5,007 bases of DNA, taken from contig SKTL01000196.1 of assembly GCA_007122555.1 (NCBI GenBank), positions 1 through 5,007 on the forward strand, written 5' to 3'. Below the pieces are notes generated by a model that worked only from the letters and a program-made list of their open reading frames with translations, made no database searches and had not been told where the DNA came from. The translations under genes were made by a program, and so were the position numbers. Each line of letters begins with the position of its first letter. The first letter of the stretch is position 1. Source of the DNA: Thermomicrobiaceae bacterium. GTDB taxonomy: Bacteria > Chloroflexota > Chloroflexia > Thermomicrobiales > Thermomicrobiaceae. Positions 1-5,007 of this stretch are shown here, piece by piece.

Positions 1-2
1 AG

Positions 3-2168
3 CGCAAACTGGACAAGGTCGCCTTGCTGCTGCGGCCGGAAGCCCGTGTGATCCGGGATGGCGAGGAATCGATCGTCTCGCCGGAGGAGATTGTTCAGGA
101 TGATGTCCTCATCGCCGAGGCCGGGGATCAGTTCCTCGTCGATGGCGAAGTTGTTCACGGCGGCCCGGCGAGCGTCGACGAATCGTTGCTGACCGGCGAA
201 TCTGATCTTCTGCCGAAACGTCCCGGGGATGAGGTCTTCTCCGGCAGCTTCTGCATGACCGGCTCGGTTCGTTATCAGGCAACGAACGTCGGCCACGAGA
301 GCGTCGCCAACGAGATGACCGCCGGGGCGCGAACCTTTCGTAACGTTCGGACGCCGCTCCAGCGGGAAGTGGCTCTGATTATCCAGGTGATGCTCGTTAT
401 GGCGATCGCTCTGGCCTTGCAGATCGCCCTGCAGTATCGCGGCGGCGATCTCGATCTCCCGTTTGGCGACAGTGTTCGTGCGGCTGCGGTGATCTTCGGC
501 CTGGTGCCGCAGGGACTGGTGTTCATGGTTACGGTGACGTACGCCATGGCGGCGGTCCGGTTGGCAGGCAAGGGGCTGTTGATCCAGCGGATGAACGCCG
601 TCGAGTCAACCAGCCATGTCGATGTGCTCTGCGTCGACAAAACCGGGACGCTGACGACGAACCGGCTGGATCTTGAAACCGTTGTTCCGGTCAATTGTGA
701 CGAGGCTGAACTGGGACGGCGTGTCGGACGGCTGGTTGCGAGTGTGACAACCCGGAACCGGACCGCGGACGCGCTGGCGTACGCGTTTCCGGCTGAGCCG
801 GACGAACCGGAGACTGAGGTACCGTTCTCATCCGAGTGGAAGTGGAGCGGGGTAACGTTTCACGATGGTGAAACGGTGCTGTTCGGTGCGCCGGAAGCGT
901 TTCGTGATCGCATCCAGTTGCCAGTTGACGTTTCTGATGAAGCTGACCGGATGATCGAAGAGGGTCTGCGTGTCCTGATCGTCTGCGCGTCCCGTGAATC
1001 GCTTCAGTATGGCGATGATGAAAGCGCTGTCCCCACGTTGCCGGGGCAGATCGAATTGCTTGGTCTGGTTGCGCTTCGTGACGAGCTTCGACCGGATGCG
1101 AAGGAGACGATCGATCACTTCCGCGAGGCCGGTATCGAGCCCAAGGTAATCTCCGGTGATCACCCCGGAACCGTGGCGGTGCTGGCTCGTCAAGCAGGAC
1201 TGGACAGCAACGGCGGCGCCGTATCCGGCTACGAACTCGATGCGATGAACGATAACGAGATCGAAGAAGTCGCCGTGCGGGCATCAGTGTTCGGCCGGAT
1301 CACTCCACGTCAGAAGGAGCGGCTGGTCGAAGCGCTGACCCGACGCGGCCGTTATGTGGCCATGATCGGAGACGGCGTCAACGATGTACTGGCGCTCAAG
1401 AAATCCCATGTCGCCATGGCGATGCGCAGCGGGAGCCAGGTTACCCGCGGGGTCGCTGATCTGGTGCTGATGGACGATTCCTTCAGTTCGCTTCCGCGGG
1501 CGTTCCAGGAGGGCCAGCGGATTCTGCGCGGAATGGAAGCGATTATCCGGCTCTTCCTGAGTCGCGGCTTCTACATGGGCCTGATCATTATCGGCGTGTC
1601 GCTGCTCGGGTATCCGTTCCCCTCGACGCCGAAGCTGGACACGCTCCTGGCGTTGCTGACGATCGGCGTGCCGATTCTGGCGCTGGCGTTCTGGGCGACG
1701 CCGGGTGAGACGCCGAAGCGGATCCTGCGTTCGGCCAGCAACTTCGTGGTTCCCGCGGCGTTGTTGACGGCGCTTCTGGGGATCGGGGTCTACGTGACGA
1801 CCATTGAGATCACTGACGATATGTTCCTTGCCCGGGAAGCACTGGTGACAACGTCGATTCTGTGCGGAATCGTGCTGGTCGCCTACGTCCACCCGCCGCA
1901 TCGCTGGTTTGCGATTGTTGAAGAGACGACCGGCGACTGGCGGCCGACGGGAATCGCGGTAGCGATGATTCTGGGGTACGTCGTGATTCTTCTGACGCCA
2001 CCGCTGCGGGATTTCTACGAGCTGCAGATTCTCGCCCCCGGCGCATATGTCACTATCGCGTTGGCGGTGACAGTCTGGTCGTTCGTGTTGCGATTCGTCT
2101 GGAAGCTCCACCTTGTGGCCCGCGCGATCGCCGCCTGGCGACGCCGTTTCCCACAAGCGCTCTCCTGA
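3..2168 (+). CDS. Cation-translocating P-type ATPase, CtpE-like (5' partial)
   Basis: This is an integral membrane pump that couples ATP hydrolysis, through a phospho-aspartate, to cation transport. The frame is open to the window edge, so the start, M1-M2 and the first part of the actuator domain are missing; the TTG at 24 is only an internal codon. Counting from base 3 (721 residues visible): actuator TGES at 64-67 (nt 192-203), M3 about 123-145, M4 about 159-187 with PQGL at 169-172, phosphorylation motif DKTGT at 212-216 (nt 636-650), ATP-site GAPE (nt 885-896) lacking the preceding Lys of KGAPE, SGD hinge (nt 1155-1163), and GDGVND at 456-461 (nt 1368-1385). Six further helices (M5-M10) follow between about 516 and 701, with TIGVP in M6. 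The M4 and M6 patterns and the short nucleotide domain resemble mycobacterial CtpE, reported as a calcium importer, and Exp7-type pumps. The catalytic set is complete. Substrate is inferred only: calcium or another divalent ion is possible, but Gln replaces the usual M4 Glu. Confidence 0.93.
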   Translation, partial: RKLDKVALLLRPEARVIRDGEESIVSPEEIVQDDVLIAEAGDQFLVDGEVVHGGPASVDESLLTGESDLLPKRPGDEVFSGSFCMTGSVRYQATNVGHESVANEMTAGARTFRNVRTPLQREVALIIQVMLVMAIALALQIALQYRGGDLDLPFGDSVRAAAVIFGLVPQGLVFMVTVTYAMAAVRLAGKGLLIQRMNAVESTSHVDVLCVDKTGTLTTNRLDLETVVPVNCDEAELGRRVGRLVASVTTRNRTADALAYAFPAEPDEPETEVPFSSEWKWSGVTFHDGETVLFGAPEAFRDRIQLPVDVSDEADRMIEEGLRVLIVCASRESLQYGDDESAVPTLPGQIELLGLVALRDELRPDAKETIDHFREAGIEPKVISGDHPGTVAVLARQAGLDSNGGAVSGYELDAMNDNEIEEVAVRASVFGRITPRQKERLVEALTRRGRYVAMIGDGVNDVLALKKSHVAMAMRSGSQVTRGVADLVLMDDSFSSLPRAFQEGQRILRGMEAIIRLFLSRGFYMGLIIIGVSLLGYPFPSTPKLDTLLALLTIGVPILALAFWATPGETPKRILRSASNFVVPAALLTALLGIGVYVTTIEITDDMFLAREALVTTSILCGIVLVAYVHPPHRWFAIVEETTGDWRPTGIAVAMILGYVVILLTPPLRDFYELQILAPGAYVTIALAVTVWSFVLRFVWKLHLVARAIAAWRRRFPQALS

Positions 2169-2235
2169 GCGGTAAACTGCGTTCGGCGTCAACACCGGTG
2201 TGTTTGGTCGTGACATGATCGCAGACAGACGAAAA

Positions 2236-2260
2236 CCGGCCCGCAGATAATGCGGGCCGG
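2236..2260. terminator. Shared bidirectional intrinsic terminator between convergent genes
   Basis: A perfect 9-bp GC-rich stem (CCGGCCCGC at 2236-2244, GCGGGCCGG at 2252-2260) encloses a 7-base loop. Read on the minus strand it lies about 40 bases after the peptidase stop and is followed at once by TTTTCGTC, a usual Rho-independent form. Read on the plus strand it lies 67 bases after the ATPase stop but is followed only by the weak U-run in CGCTTGTTTG. It therefore most likely ends the peptidase transcript efficiently and the ATPase transcript less so. Confidence 0.8.
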
Positions 2261-2300
2261 CGCTTGTTTGCTGTTCGAATTGCGAATCTCTCGAAATCGA

Positions 2301-4022
2301 CTAGCTCAGGTAGGACAACGGATCCATGTAGTTTCCGTTCTTTCGAACCTCAAAGTGCAGGTGCGGGCCAGTCGAATAGCCGGTGGAGCCCATCGGTCCG
2401 ATGTACTCGCCCTGCGATACCTGCTGACCAACGCTCACCGGCGGCTGCTGCGCCATGTGCGCGTACCAGGTCACGTAGCCGTTGCCGTGGTCGATCGCGA
2501 CTGCATAGCCGTAGCCGCCGGACCATCCGGAGACGATGACGGTTCCGCCATCAGCCGCGTGAATCGGCGTATTGACCTTGTTGGCCAAGTCGATGCCGGT
2601 GTGGCCGGTTGATCCGTACCATCCCGACGACTGAGAGAACGAGGTGTGACCGAATCGCTGGGTAAGGACTCCTTGAGCCGGCCAGATGAAGTTGCCATTG
2701 GCGACACCAGAGCTTGAGCTCTGCTGTGGCTCAGGATCCGGTTCCGCGGTCGCTTCCGGCGTTGGTTCGGGAGTAGGCTCGGGTGTCGGTTCCGGTTCGG
2801 GATCCGGTGCAGGCGCCTCTTCGACCACCTCGGCTTCACCGTTGTCCTGATAATCCGCAGACGCTTCCTCGACGACCGGCTCAATGCCGCCCGGAATGAA
2901 GAGCTCCTGGCCGATCGCGAGCGCGTCCGGGTTGGTGAGCCCATTGGGACCCCAGTCGATGATCGACTGAGCCGTGACGCTGTACCGATCGGCGATCGCG
3001 AGTAAGGTGTCGCCGGCTTGTACCTCAATGTAGATGCCTTCTGGCGCAGGTTCAGGTTCCGGCTCGGGCTCTGGCGCCGCTTCGCCGCTCGATTGGAGAG
3101 ATGCATCCTGATCGTCCGCCGAAGATGCGTCGCTCGTCGCGCCAGACTGAGCCGGAGCCTCTGAGGATCCTGAGTCAGCCGGCTCCGGCGGCATTCCACC
3201 GGGAATCAGAAGCGACTGTCCCGCGTAAATGAGGTCCGGATCGGAAATCTGGTTCGGTTCATAGTTGATAATCGACGTCATCGAGACGCCGTACTGCGTT
3301 GCGATGCCGCGCAACGTGTCGCCTTCCTGCACCTCGACATAGATGCCGTCGGTTGGCGGGATGATCAATACGTCGCCTGGATAGATCAAGTCCGGATTGG
3401 CCAGGTTGTTGGCCCAGACGAGTGTTGACGTGCGGAGATTGAAGGATGCGGCAATGTTCTTGAGTTCATCGCCGGACTGAACGGTGTACTCGACGAACGA
3501 GGCTCGCTCGGAGTTGTCCCCGTCAGCATCGCCATCGTTTGTGGTCGCCTCGAGAACAGTGCCTGTGTCCAGGTGATCGCCCAGCGTGGCGAATTGCTGA
3601 TAGTTCGAGCGATCAAGCGTTCCCTGCGACTCAGCGGCGCTCGCTGAGTTCGCACCGGTGGAGTAGATGCTCCCGGTTCCGACGGCAGCGACAGTCATCG
3701 CCAGCATGACTGGCTGACCAAGGCGCTTGCCGCTCAGCGAAACTGACAGAGGCGTGTATTCCTTCTGACGATGGATGATTGTTGGCGGCAGATCGCCCGG
3801 ACGCGTGGGAACCCAGTACGACCCTGGCGGGCGTTGTCCGGCTGAGTCAACATTTGGGCGGGACTCTTTGCTGAAGGCGGATGGATGGAACCTGGAGGCC
3901 TGGCCTTCAACCGGCGCCGGCGTCGGTTGATCCGGGCGCCAGCCAAACTGTGCATTCAATGAATCAACGTCCTTCTGATTACGGTCGTTGTGCTTAACGC
4001 GATCTTCAGGGGCGTAGCCCAT
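2301..4022 (-). CDS. LysM-repeat M23 family peptidoglycan endopeptidase
   Basis: This is a probable cell-wall hydrolase, or wall-bound morphogenesis/division factor, that binds peptidoglycan through LysM and cuts peptide cross-links. From the ATG at 4022 (573 aa): hydrophilic Pro/Asp/Arg-rich tail 1-95; hydrophobic stretch about 101-119 followed by Ala/Ser-rich SASAAES (late signal peptide or anchor); LysM1 about 178-222, LysM2 about 228-274, LysM3 about 330-377, each with a GD-(T/E)-L core and a closing (L/F)-(L/I)-IP; Pro/Glu linkers at 317-328 and 403-432; M23 domain about 445-570. The lysostaphin/LytM-type residues are all present: HxxxD (H474, D478), H522 in WYAHM, and HLH (H554, H556), so it should be an active zinc enzyme, not an EnvC/NlpD-like degenerate one. 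The ATG at 4022 is chosen because AAGGGA sits 5 bases upstream; an in-frame GTG at 4049 would add nine residues but has a poor site. It is transcribed alone, converging on the ATPase. The cleaved bond is unknown. Confidence 0.93.
   Translation of the reverse strand: MGYAPEDRVKHNDRNQKDVDSLNAQFGWRPDQPTPAPVEGQASRFHPSAFSKESRPNVDSAGQRPPGSYWVPTRPGDLPPTIIHRQKEYTPLSVSLSGKRLGQPVMLAMTVAAVGTGSIYSTGANSASAAESQGTLDRSNYQQFATLGDHLDTGTVLEATTNDGDADGDNSERASFVEYTVQSGDELKNIAASFNLRTSTLVWANNLANPDLIYPGDVLIIPPTDGIYVEVQEGDTLRGIATQYGVSMTSIINYEPNQISDPDLIYAGQSLLIPGGMPPEPADSGSSEAPAQSGATSDASSADDQDASLQSSGEAAPEPEPEPEPAPEGIYIEVQAGDTLLAIADRYSVTAQSIIDWGPNGLTNPDALAIGQELFIPGGIEPVVEEASADYQDNGEAEVVEEAPAPDPEPEPTPEPTPEPTPEATAEPDPEPQQSSSSGVANGNFIWPAQGVLTQRFGHTSFSQSSGWYGSTGHTGIDLANKVNTPIHAADGGTVIVSGWSGGYGYAVAIDHGNGYVTWYAHMAQQPPVSVGQQVSQGEYIGPMGSTGYSTGPHLHFEVRKNGNYMDPLSYLS
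2727..2816 (-). repeat. Pro/Glu/Thr low-complexity repeat encoding the LysM3-M23 linker
   Basis: About 30 codons alternate Pro with Glu, Thr, Asp or Ala, including three consecutive PEPT-like units. The DNA is visibly repetitive (recurring GGTTC/GGCTC/GGATCC-type blocks on the plus strand). A shorter PEPEPEPEP block at 3039-3074 precedes LysM3. Such sequences normally form extended spacers that let a wall-bound domain and a catalytic domain reach apart. Copy number is likely to vary between strains by slippage, which is inference. Confidence 0.75.
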
Positions 4023-4025
4023 AGC

Positions 4026-4036
4026 TATCCCTTCCC
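4026..4036 (-). promoter_or_regulatory. Ribosome-binding site deciding the peptidase start
   Basis: On the minus strand GGGAAGGGA ends 5 bases before the ATG at 4022, giving an AAGGGA-type Shine-Dalgarno core at normal spacing. The competing GTG at 4049 is preceded only by GGAAA about 11 bases away. This favours the 573-residue product. Confidence 0.7.
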
Positions 4037-4069
4037 TGCTCCCCAACACTCATGACGCGATTTCCCGTC

Positions 4070-4085
4070 TGGTTGTTTCCAACCA
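4070..4085 (-). other. GAAA-tetraloop mini-hairpin in the peptidase leader
   Basis: Read on the minus strand, TGGTTG-GAAA-CAACCA makes a perfect 6-bp stem closed by a GNRA-class tetraloop, about 48 bases before the start codon. GNRA loops are stable and often dock onto receptors, so this could be part of a folded leader or an mRNA-stability element. No known riboswitch consensus is recognisable around it. Confidence 0.4.
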
Positions 4086-4134
4086 TATGTGTCCCCGGTT
4101 GCCGTCCGCATGATACGTGTTGGCATGTCGTTGC

Positions 4135-4165
4135 GGTAGCATAGCAATTATCCGTCAATGCTACC
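4135..4165. promoter_or_regulatory. 8-bp inverted repeat flanking the putative -10 box (operator candidate)
   Basis: GGTAGCAT at 4135-4142 and ATGCTACC at 4158-4165 are exact reverse complements separated by 15 bases, so half-site centres are 23 bp apart, about two helical turns. The GATAAT box lies inside the spacer, where a bound dimer would block RNA polymerase. It could equally be an RNA stem-loop. The regulator is unknown. Confidence 0.4.
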
Positions 4166-4173
4166 AGGGGCAA
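4147..4173 (-). promoter_or_regulatory. Possible peptidase promoter (TTGCCC-15-GATAAT)
   Basis: On the minus strand TTGCCC (4173-4168) is followed after 15 bases by GATAAT (4152-4147). This would start transcription near 4140 and give a leader of about 118 bases. The -10 box is good, but the -35 box and the spacing are weak. A second option is TTGACA at 4222-4217 with a poor TACAGG box 15 bases on. Both are tentative. Confidence 0.3.
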
Positions 4174-4229
4174 TTCTACACGAGATCTTCCGAGGCCTGT
4201 AGCAACTGCGTATAACTGTCAAGTTAAGC

Positions 4230-4285
4230 GTCGTACGTACGCGCGAATCCCGGTCGCCTCGAGAGGGCCGCTGCGAACGTACGAC
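4230..4285. repeat. Imperfect 14-base inverted repeat with CGTACG cores
   Basis: Arms 4230-4243 and 4272-4285 match as inverted repeats over the outer 9 bases (GTCGTACGT / ACGTACGAC) and then at CGC after one mismatch. The interior (4250-4270) can add a short GC stem. The left arm also contains the perfect palindrome CGTACGTACG (4232-4241), and CGTACG recurs at 4278-4283. It could form a cruciform or RNA hairpin, or be a pair of binding sites. Function is unknown. Confidence 0.5.
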
Positions 4286-4377
4286 AAGGGTTGACAATCA
4301 GGCATTATGTTGAGGAGGGTAGTATATTCCTGCGATTGGCGCAACGAGCGCGATCGACAATGATTGTCCGAAACGAG

Positions 4378-4407
4378 GGCGCCCGCCTGGATGTCCAGGC
4401 GGGCGCC
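4378..4407 (-). terminator. Intrinsic terminator downstream of hsp20
   Basis: A perfect 13-bp stem (GGCGCCCGCCTGG at 4378-4390 with its complement at 4395-4407) has a 4-base loop and lies 31 bases after the hsp20 stop. On the minus strand it is followed by CTCGTTTCGG, so the U-run is poor but the stem is very stable. It should insulate hsp20 from the peptidase gene. No U-run follows it on the plus strand. Confidence 0.75.
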
Positions 4408-4438
4408 AGTTCAGTGATCACGCTGCGAACCGGGCTAG

Positions 4439-4900
4439 CTAGCTGCTTATCGCCTTCGGCGCGCTAATCTCGATTCGCCTGGCGCGCGCCTGTTCAGCTT
4501 TCGGCAGCCGCAGGGTCAGCACGCCCCACTCGAAGTGTGCTTCGATATCTTCGCTCTCCACCGGAGCCGGCAGTTGCACCGACTGGCTGAATTTGCCCGA
4601 CCCGATTTCGCGTCGATACCAGGTCCACTGTCGCGCCTGTTCCTCGGGCACGTCATATCCGTAGGCGCCGGTGATGTGCAGTGTGTTCTGTTCCATGCTG
4701 ACATCCAGGTCTTCCGGGCGCGTTCCCGGAATCAGGGCGTGCAACACGAACTCGTCGCCGGTGTCGTAGAGATCCACCGCAGGTCGGTATCCGCGGTTGA
4801 CCGGCGCCGCGCGTCCGCCTTCTATCGTATCGCCGAAGACCCGGTCCATTTCGTTAAAGAGACGAGTGAACTCGGTCCACGGATGAAGACGCATTACCAT
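4439..4900 (-). CDS. Small heat-shock protein, Hsp20/alpha-crystallin family
   Basis: This is an ATP-independent cytosolic holdase that binds unfolding proteins and passes them to DnaK/ClpB-type refolding machinery. The 153-residue length is typical of class A bacterial Hsp20. A short N-terminal arm (1-38, with FNEMDRVF as an amphipathic helix) is followed by the alpha-crystallin domain at about 39-134, starting RPAVDLYDTGDEFVL. The domain ends with the family signature AHFEWGVLTLRLPK (121-134), matching the A-x-x-x-x-G-V-L pattern, and the C-terminal oligomer-docking I-x-I motif is IEI at 143-145. The ATG at 4900 is chosen over a second ATG two codons later because AAGGAGGTGA lies 6 bases upstream of it. 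It appears monocistronic, with a strong hairpin after the stop. The leader can fold over the ribosome-binding site, so heat-dependent translation is possible (inference). Nothing is missing from the fold. Confidence 0.95.
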   Translation of the reverse strand: MVMRLHPWTEFTRLFNEMDRVFGDTIEGGRAAPVNRGYRPAVDLYDTGDEFVLHALIPGTRPEDLDVSMEQNTLHITGAYGYDVPEEQARQWTWYRREIGSGKFSQSVQLPAPVESEDIEAHFEWGVLTLRLPKAEQARARRIEISAPKAISS

Positions 4901-4901
4901 G

Positions 4902-4928
4902 ACACCTCACCTCCTTCTTGATGAGTGT
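4902..4928 (-). promoter_or_regulatory. Possible RNA thermometer hairpin over the hsp20 ribosome-binding site
   Basis: In the minus-strand transcript ACACUCAUC (4928-4920) can pair with GGUGA-G-GUGU (4911-4902), with one bulged G and one G-U pair, around the 8-base loop AAGAAGGA. The stem buries half of the Shine-Dalgarno sequence and ends two bases from the start codon. A short, bulged, SD-masking stem before a small heat-shock gene is the design seen in known thermosensors such as ROSE, fourU and cyanobacterial hsp17 leaders. Pairing was done by eye, so stability is untested. Confidence 0.4.
4907..4916 (-). promoter_or_regulatory. Near-perfect Shine-Dalgarno site of hsp20
   Basis: AAGGAGGTGA on the minus strand is complementary to the 16S 3' tail over ten bases and ends six bases before the ATG at 4900. 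This strength is unusual beside the peptidase's moderate AAGGGA site and predicts very high translation when the site is accessible. Confidence 0.85.
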
Positions 4929-4934
4929 GACACT
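4924..4934. promoter_or_regulatory. 11-bp palindrome AGTGTGACACT in the hsp20 leader
   Basis: A perfect 5-bp dyad with a single central base lies just upstream of the hsp20 Shine-Dalgarno site; one further flanking pair (T4922/A4936) also matches. It resembles neither CIRCE nor HAIR. It may be a repressor operator, but it overlaps the thermometer-like stem, so the symmetry could serve RNA structure or be chance. Confidence 0.3.
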
Positions 4935-5007
4935 GACGAATACCTCGCGCGCTCTCCAGACGGTTTTCCTGTCGTTCGAGCGGCTACCTTTCTTATGCGT
5001 ATGATAA

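Larger units (their letters stand above)
4023..4438. other. Structured intergenic region between the peptidase gene and hsp20
   Basis: These 416 bases show no convincing gene on either strand. From left to right they contain the peptidase ribosome-binding site, a small GNRA-loop hairpin (4070-4085), an 8-bp inverted repeat around a GATAAT box (4135-4165), a minus-strand TTGACA (4217-4222), an imperfect 14-base inverted repeat built on CGTACG (4230-4285), a plus-strand TTGACA (4291-4296), and the hsp20 terminator hairpin (4378-4407). The region is more AT-rich around 4140-4220 than the flanking genes, as expected for a promoter zone feeding the minus-strand peptidase. Confidence 0.75.
4901..5007 (-). 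other. hsp20 upstream leader
   Basis: These 107 bases carry the Shine-Dalgarno site, the palindrome and the possible SD-masking stem. No -35/-10 pair with normal spacing is visible. TATCAT (5006-5001) or CATAAG (4998-4993) could be a -10 box whose -35 lies outside the window, which would give a leader of about 80-100 bases. No CIRCE, HAIR or sigma-32-type promoter is seen. Confidence 0.5.

Noticed and set aside
2191..2204. Hairpin AACAC-CGGT-GTGTT as the ATPase terminator
   Set aside because: It has only five pairs, with a short U-run TTT; the 9-bp GC stem at 2236-2260 is much the stronger candidate.
1284..2216. 310-codon minus-strand open frame opposite the ATPase
   Set aside because: It is Arg/Gln/His-rich with no domain, and the plus strand carries unmistakable P-type ATPase motifs over the same bases.
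2471..3199. 242-codon minus-strand frame within the peptidase gene
   Set aside because: It is a same-strand shifted frame, very Arg/Ser-rich, inside well-supported LysM and M23 coding sequence.
4047..4049. GTG start nine codons upstream for the peptidase
   Set aside because: Its SD is poor, whereas the ATG at 4022 has AAGGGA at good spacing. It cannot be fully excluded.
4291..4328. Plus-strand promoter TTGACA with TATATT
   Set aside because: The spacing is 26 bases, far outside the 16-18 range, and no plus-strand gene follows; it would run into the 3' end of hsp20.
4312..4467. Small plus-strand ORF after the SD-like GAGGAGGG, starting at TTG 4336
   Set aside because: The start is about 16 bases from the SD-like run, and the frame crosses the terminator hairpin and the end of hsp20.
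4535..4921. 128-codon plus-strand open frame opposite hsp20
   Set aside because: It is antisense to a clear Hsp20 gene, resembles no family, and is typical of open complementary frames in GC-rich DNA.
4901..5007. CIRCE or HAIR heat-shock operator upstream of hsp20
   Set aside because: Neither TTAGCACTC-N9-GAGTGCTAA nor CTTGAGT-N7-ACTCAAG is present; only the unrelated AGTGTGACACT dyad is.
1..5007. Defence, toxin-antitoxin, mobile-element or CRISPR system
   Set aside because: There are no transposase, integrase, nuclease or antitoxin motifs, no regularly spaced direct repeats and no tRNA. All three genes are recognisable household families.

Overview
The window reads as an ordinary chromosomal stretch of a GC-rich bacterium. 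It holds three protein genes with strong Shine-Dalgarno sites where a start is visible, and no mobile elements, tRNA, rRNA or CRISPR arrays. A LysM/M23 peptidase behind a membrane segment, a mycobacterial-CtpE-like P-type ATPase and a class A small heat-shock protein would fit Chloroflexota (Thermomicrobia-like) or Actinobacteria. That lineage guess is inference from style, not a database match.

Layout: (1) Bases 3-2168, plus strand, carry a cation-translocating P-type ATPase whose N-terminus, with M1-M2 and part of the actuator domain, lies upstream of the window. (2) Bases 2169-2300 are a short convergent intergenic gap with one perfect 9-bp GC stem that can serve as a terminator for both neighbours. 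(3) Bases 2301-4022, minus strand, encode a cell-wall protein: a long hydrophilic N-terminal tail, one membrane segment or late signal peptide, three LysM domains, Pro/Glu linkers and a complete zinc M23 endopeptidase domain. (4) Bases 4023-4438 are a 416-base intergenic region. It holds the peptidase leader, a GNRA-type mini-hairpin, an 8-bp inverted repeat around a possible -10 box, a large imperfect inverted repeat built on CGTACG, and the terminator of the next gene. (5) Bases 4439-4900, minus strand, encode an Hsp20-family chaperone with an ideal ribosome-binding site. Its leader can fold over that site and contains an 11-bp palindrome. (6) Bases 4901-5007 are the rest of the hsp20 leader; its promoter is probably at or beyond the window edge.

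The genes are not one operon: the ATPase converges on the peptidase, and the two minus-strand genes are separated by a strong hairpin and 416 bases. They share only a loose envelope/stress theme. I found no evidence of a new multi-gene system. The points worth a second look are regulatory (a candidate RNA thermometer on hsp20 and the structured peptidase upstream region) and two protein oddities (Gln in the ATPase PEGL position, and the about 100-residue tail before the peptidase membrane segment).
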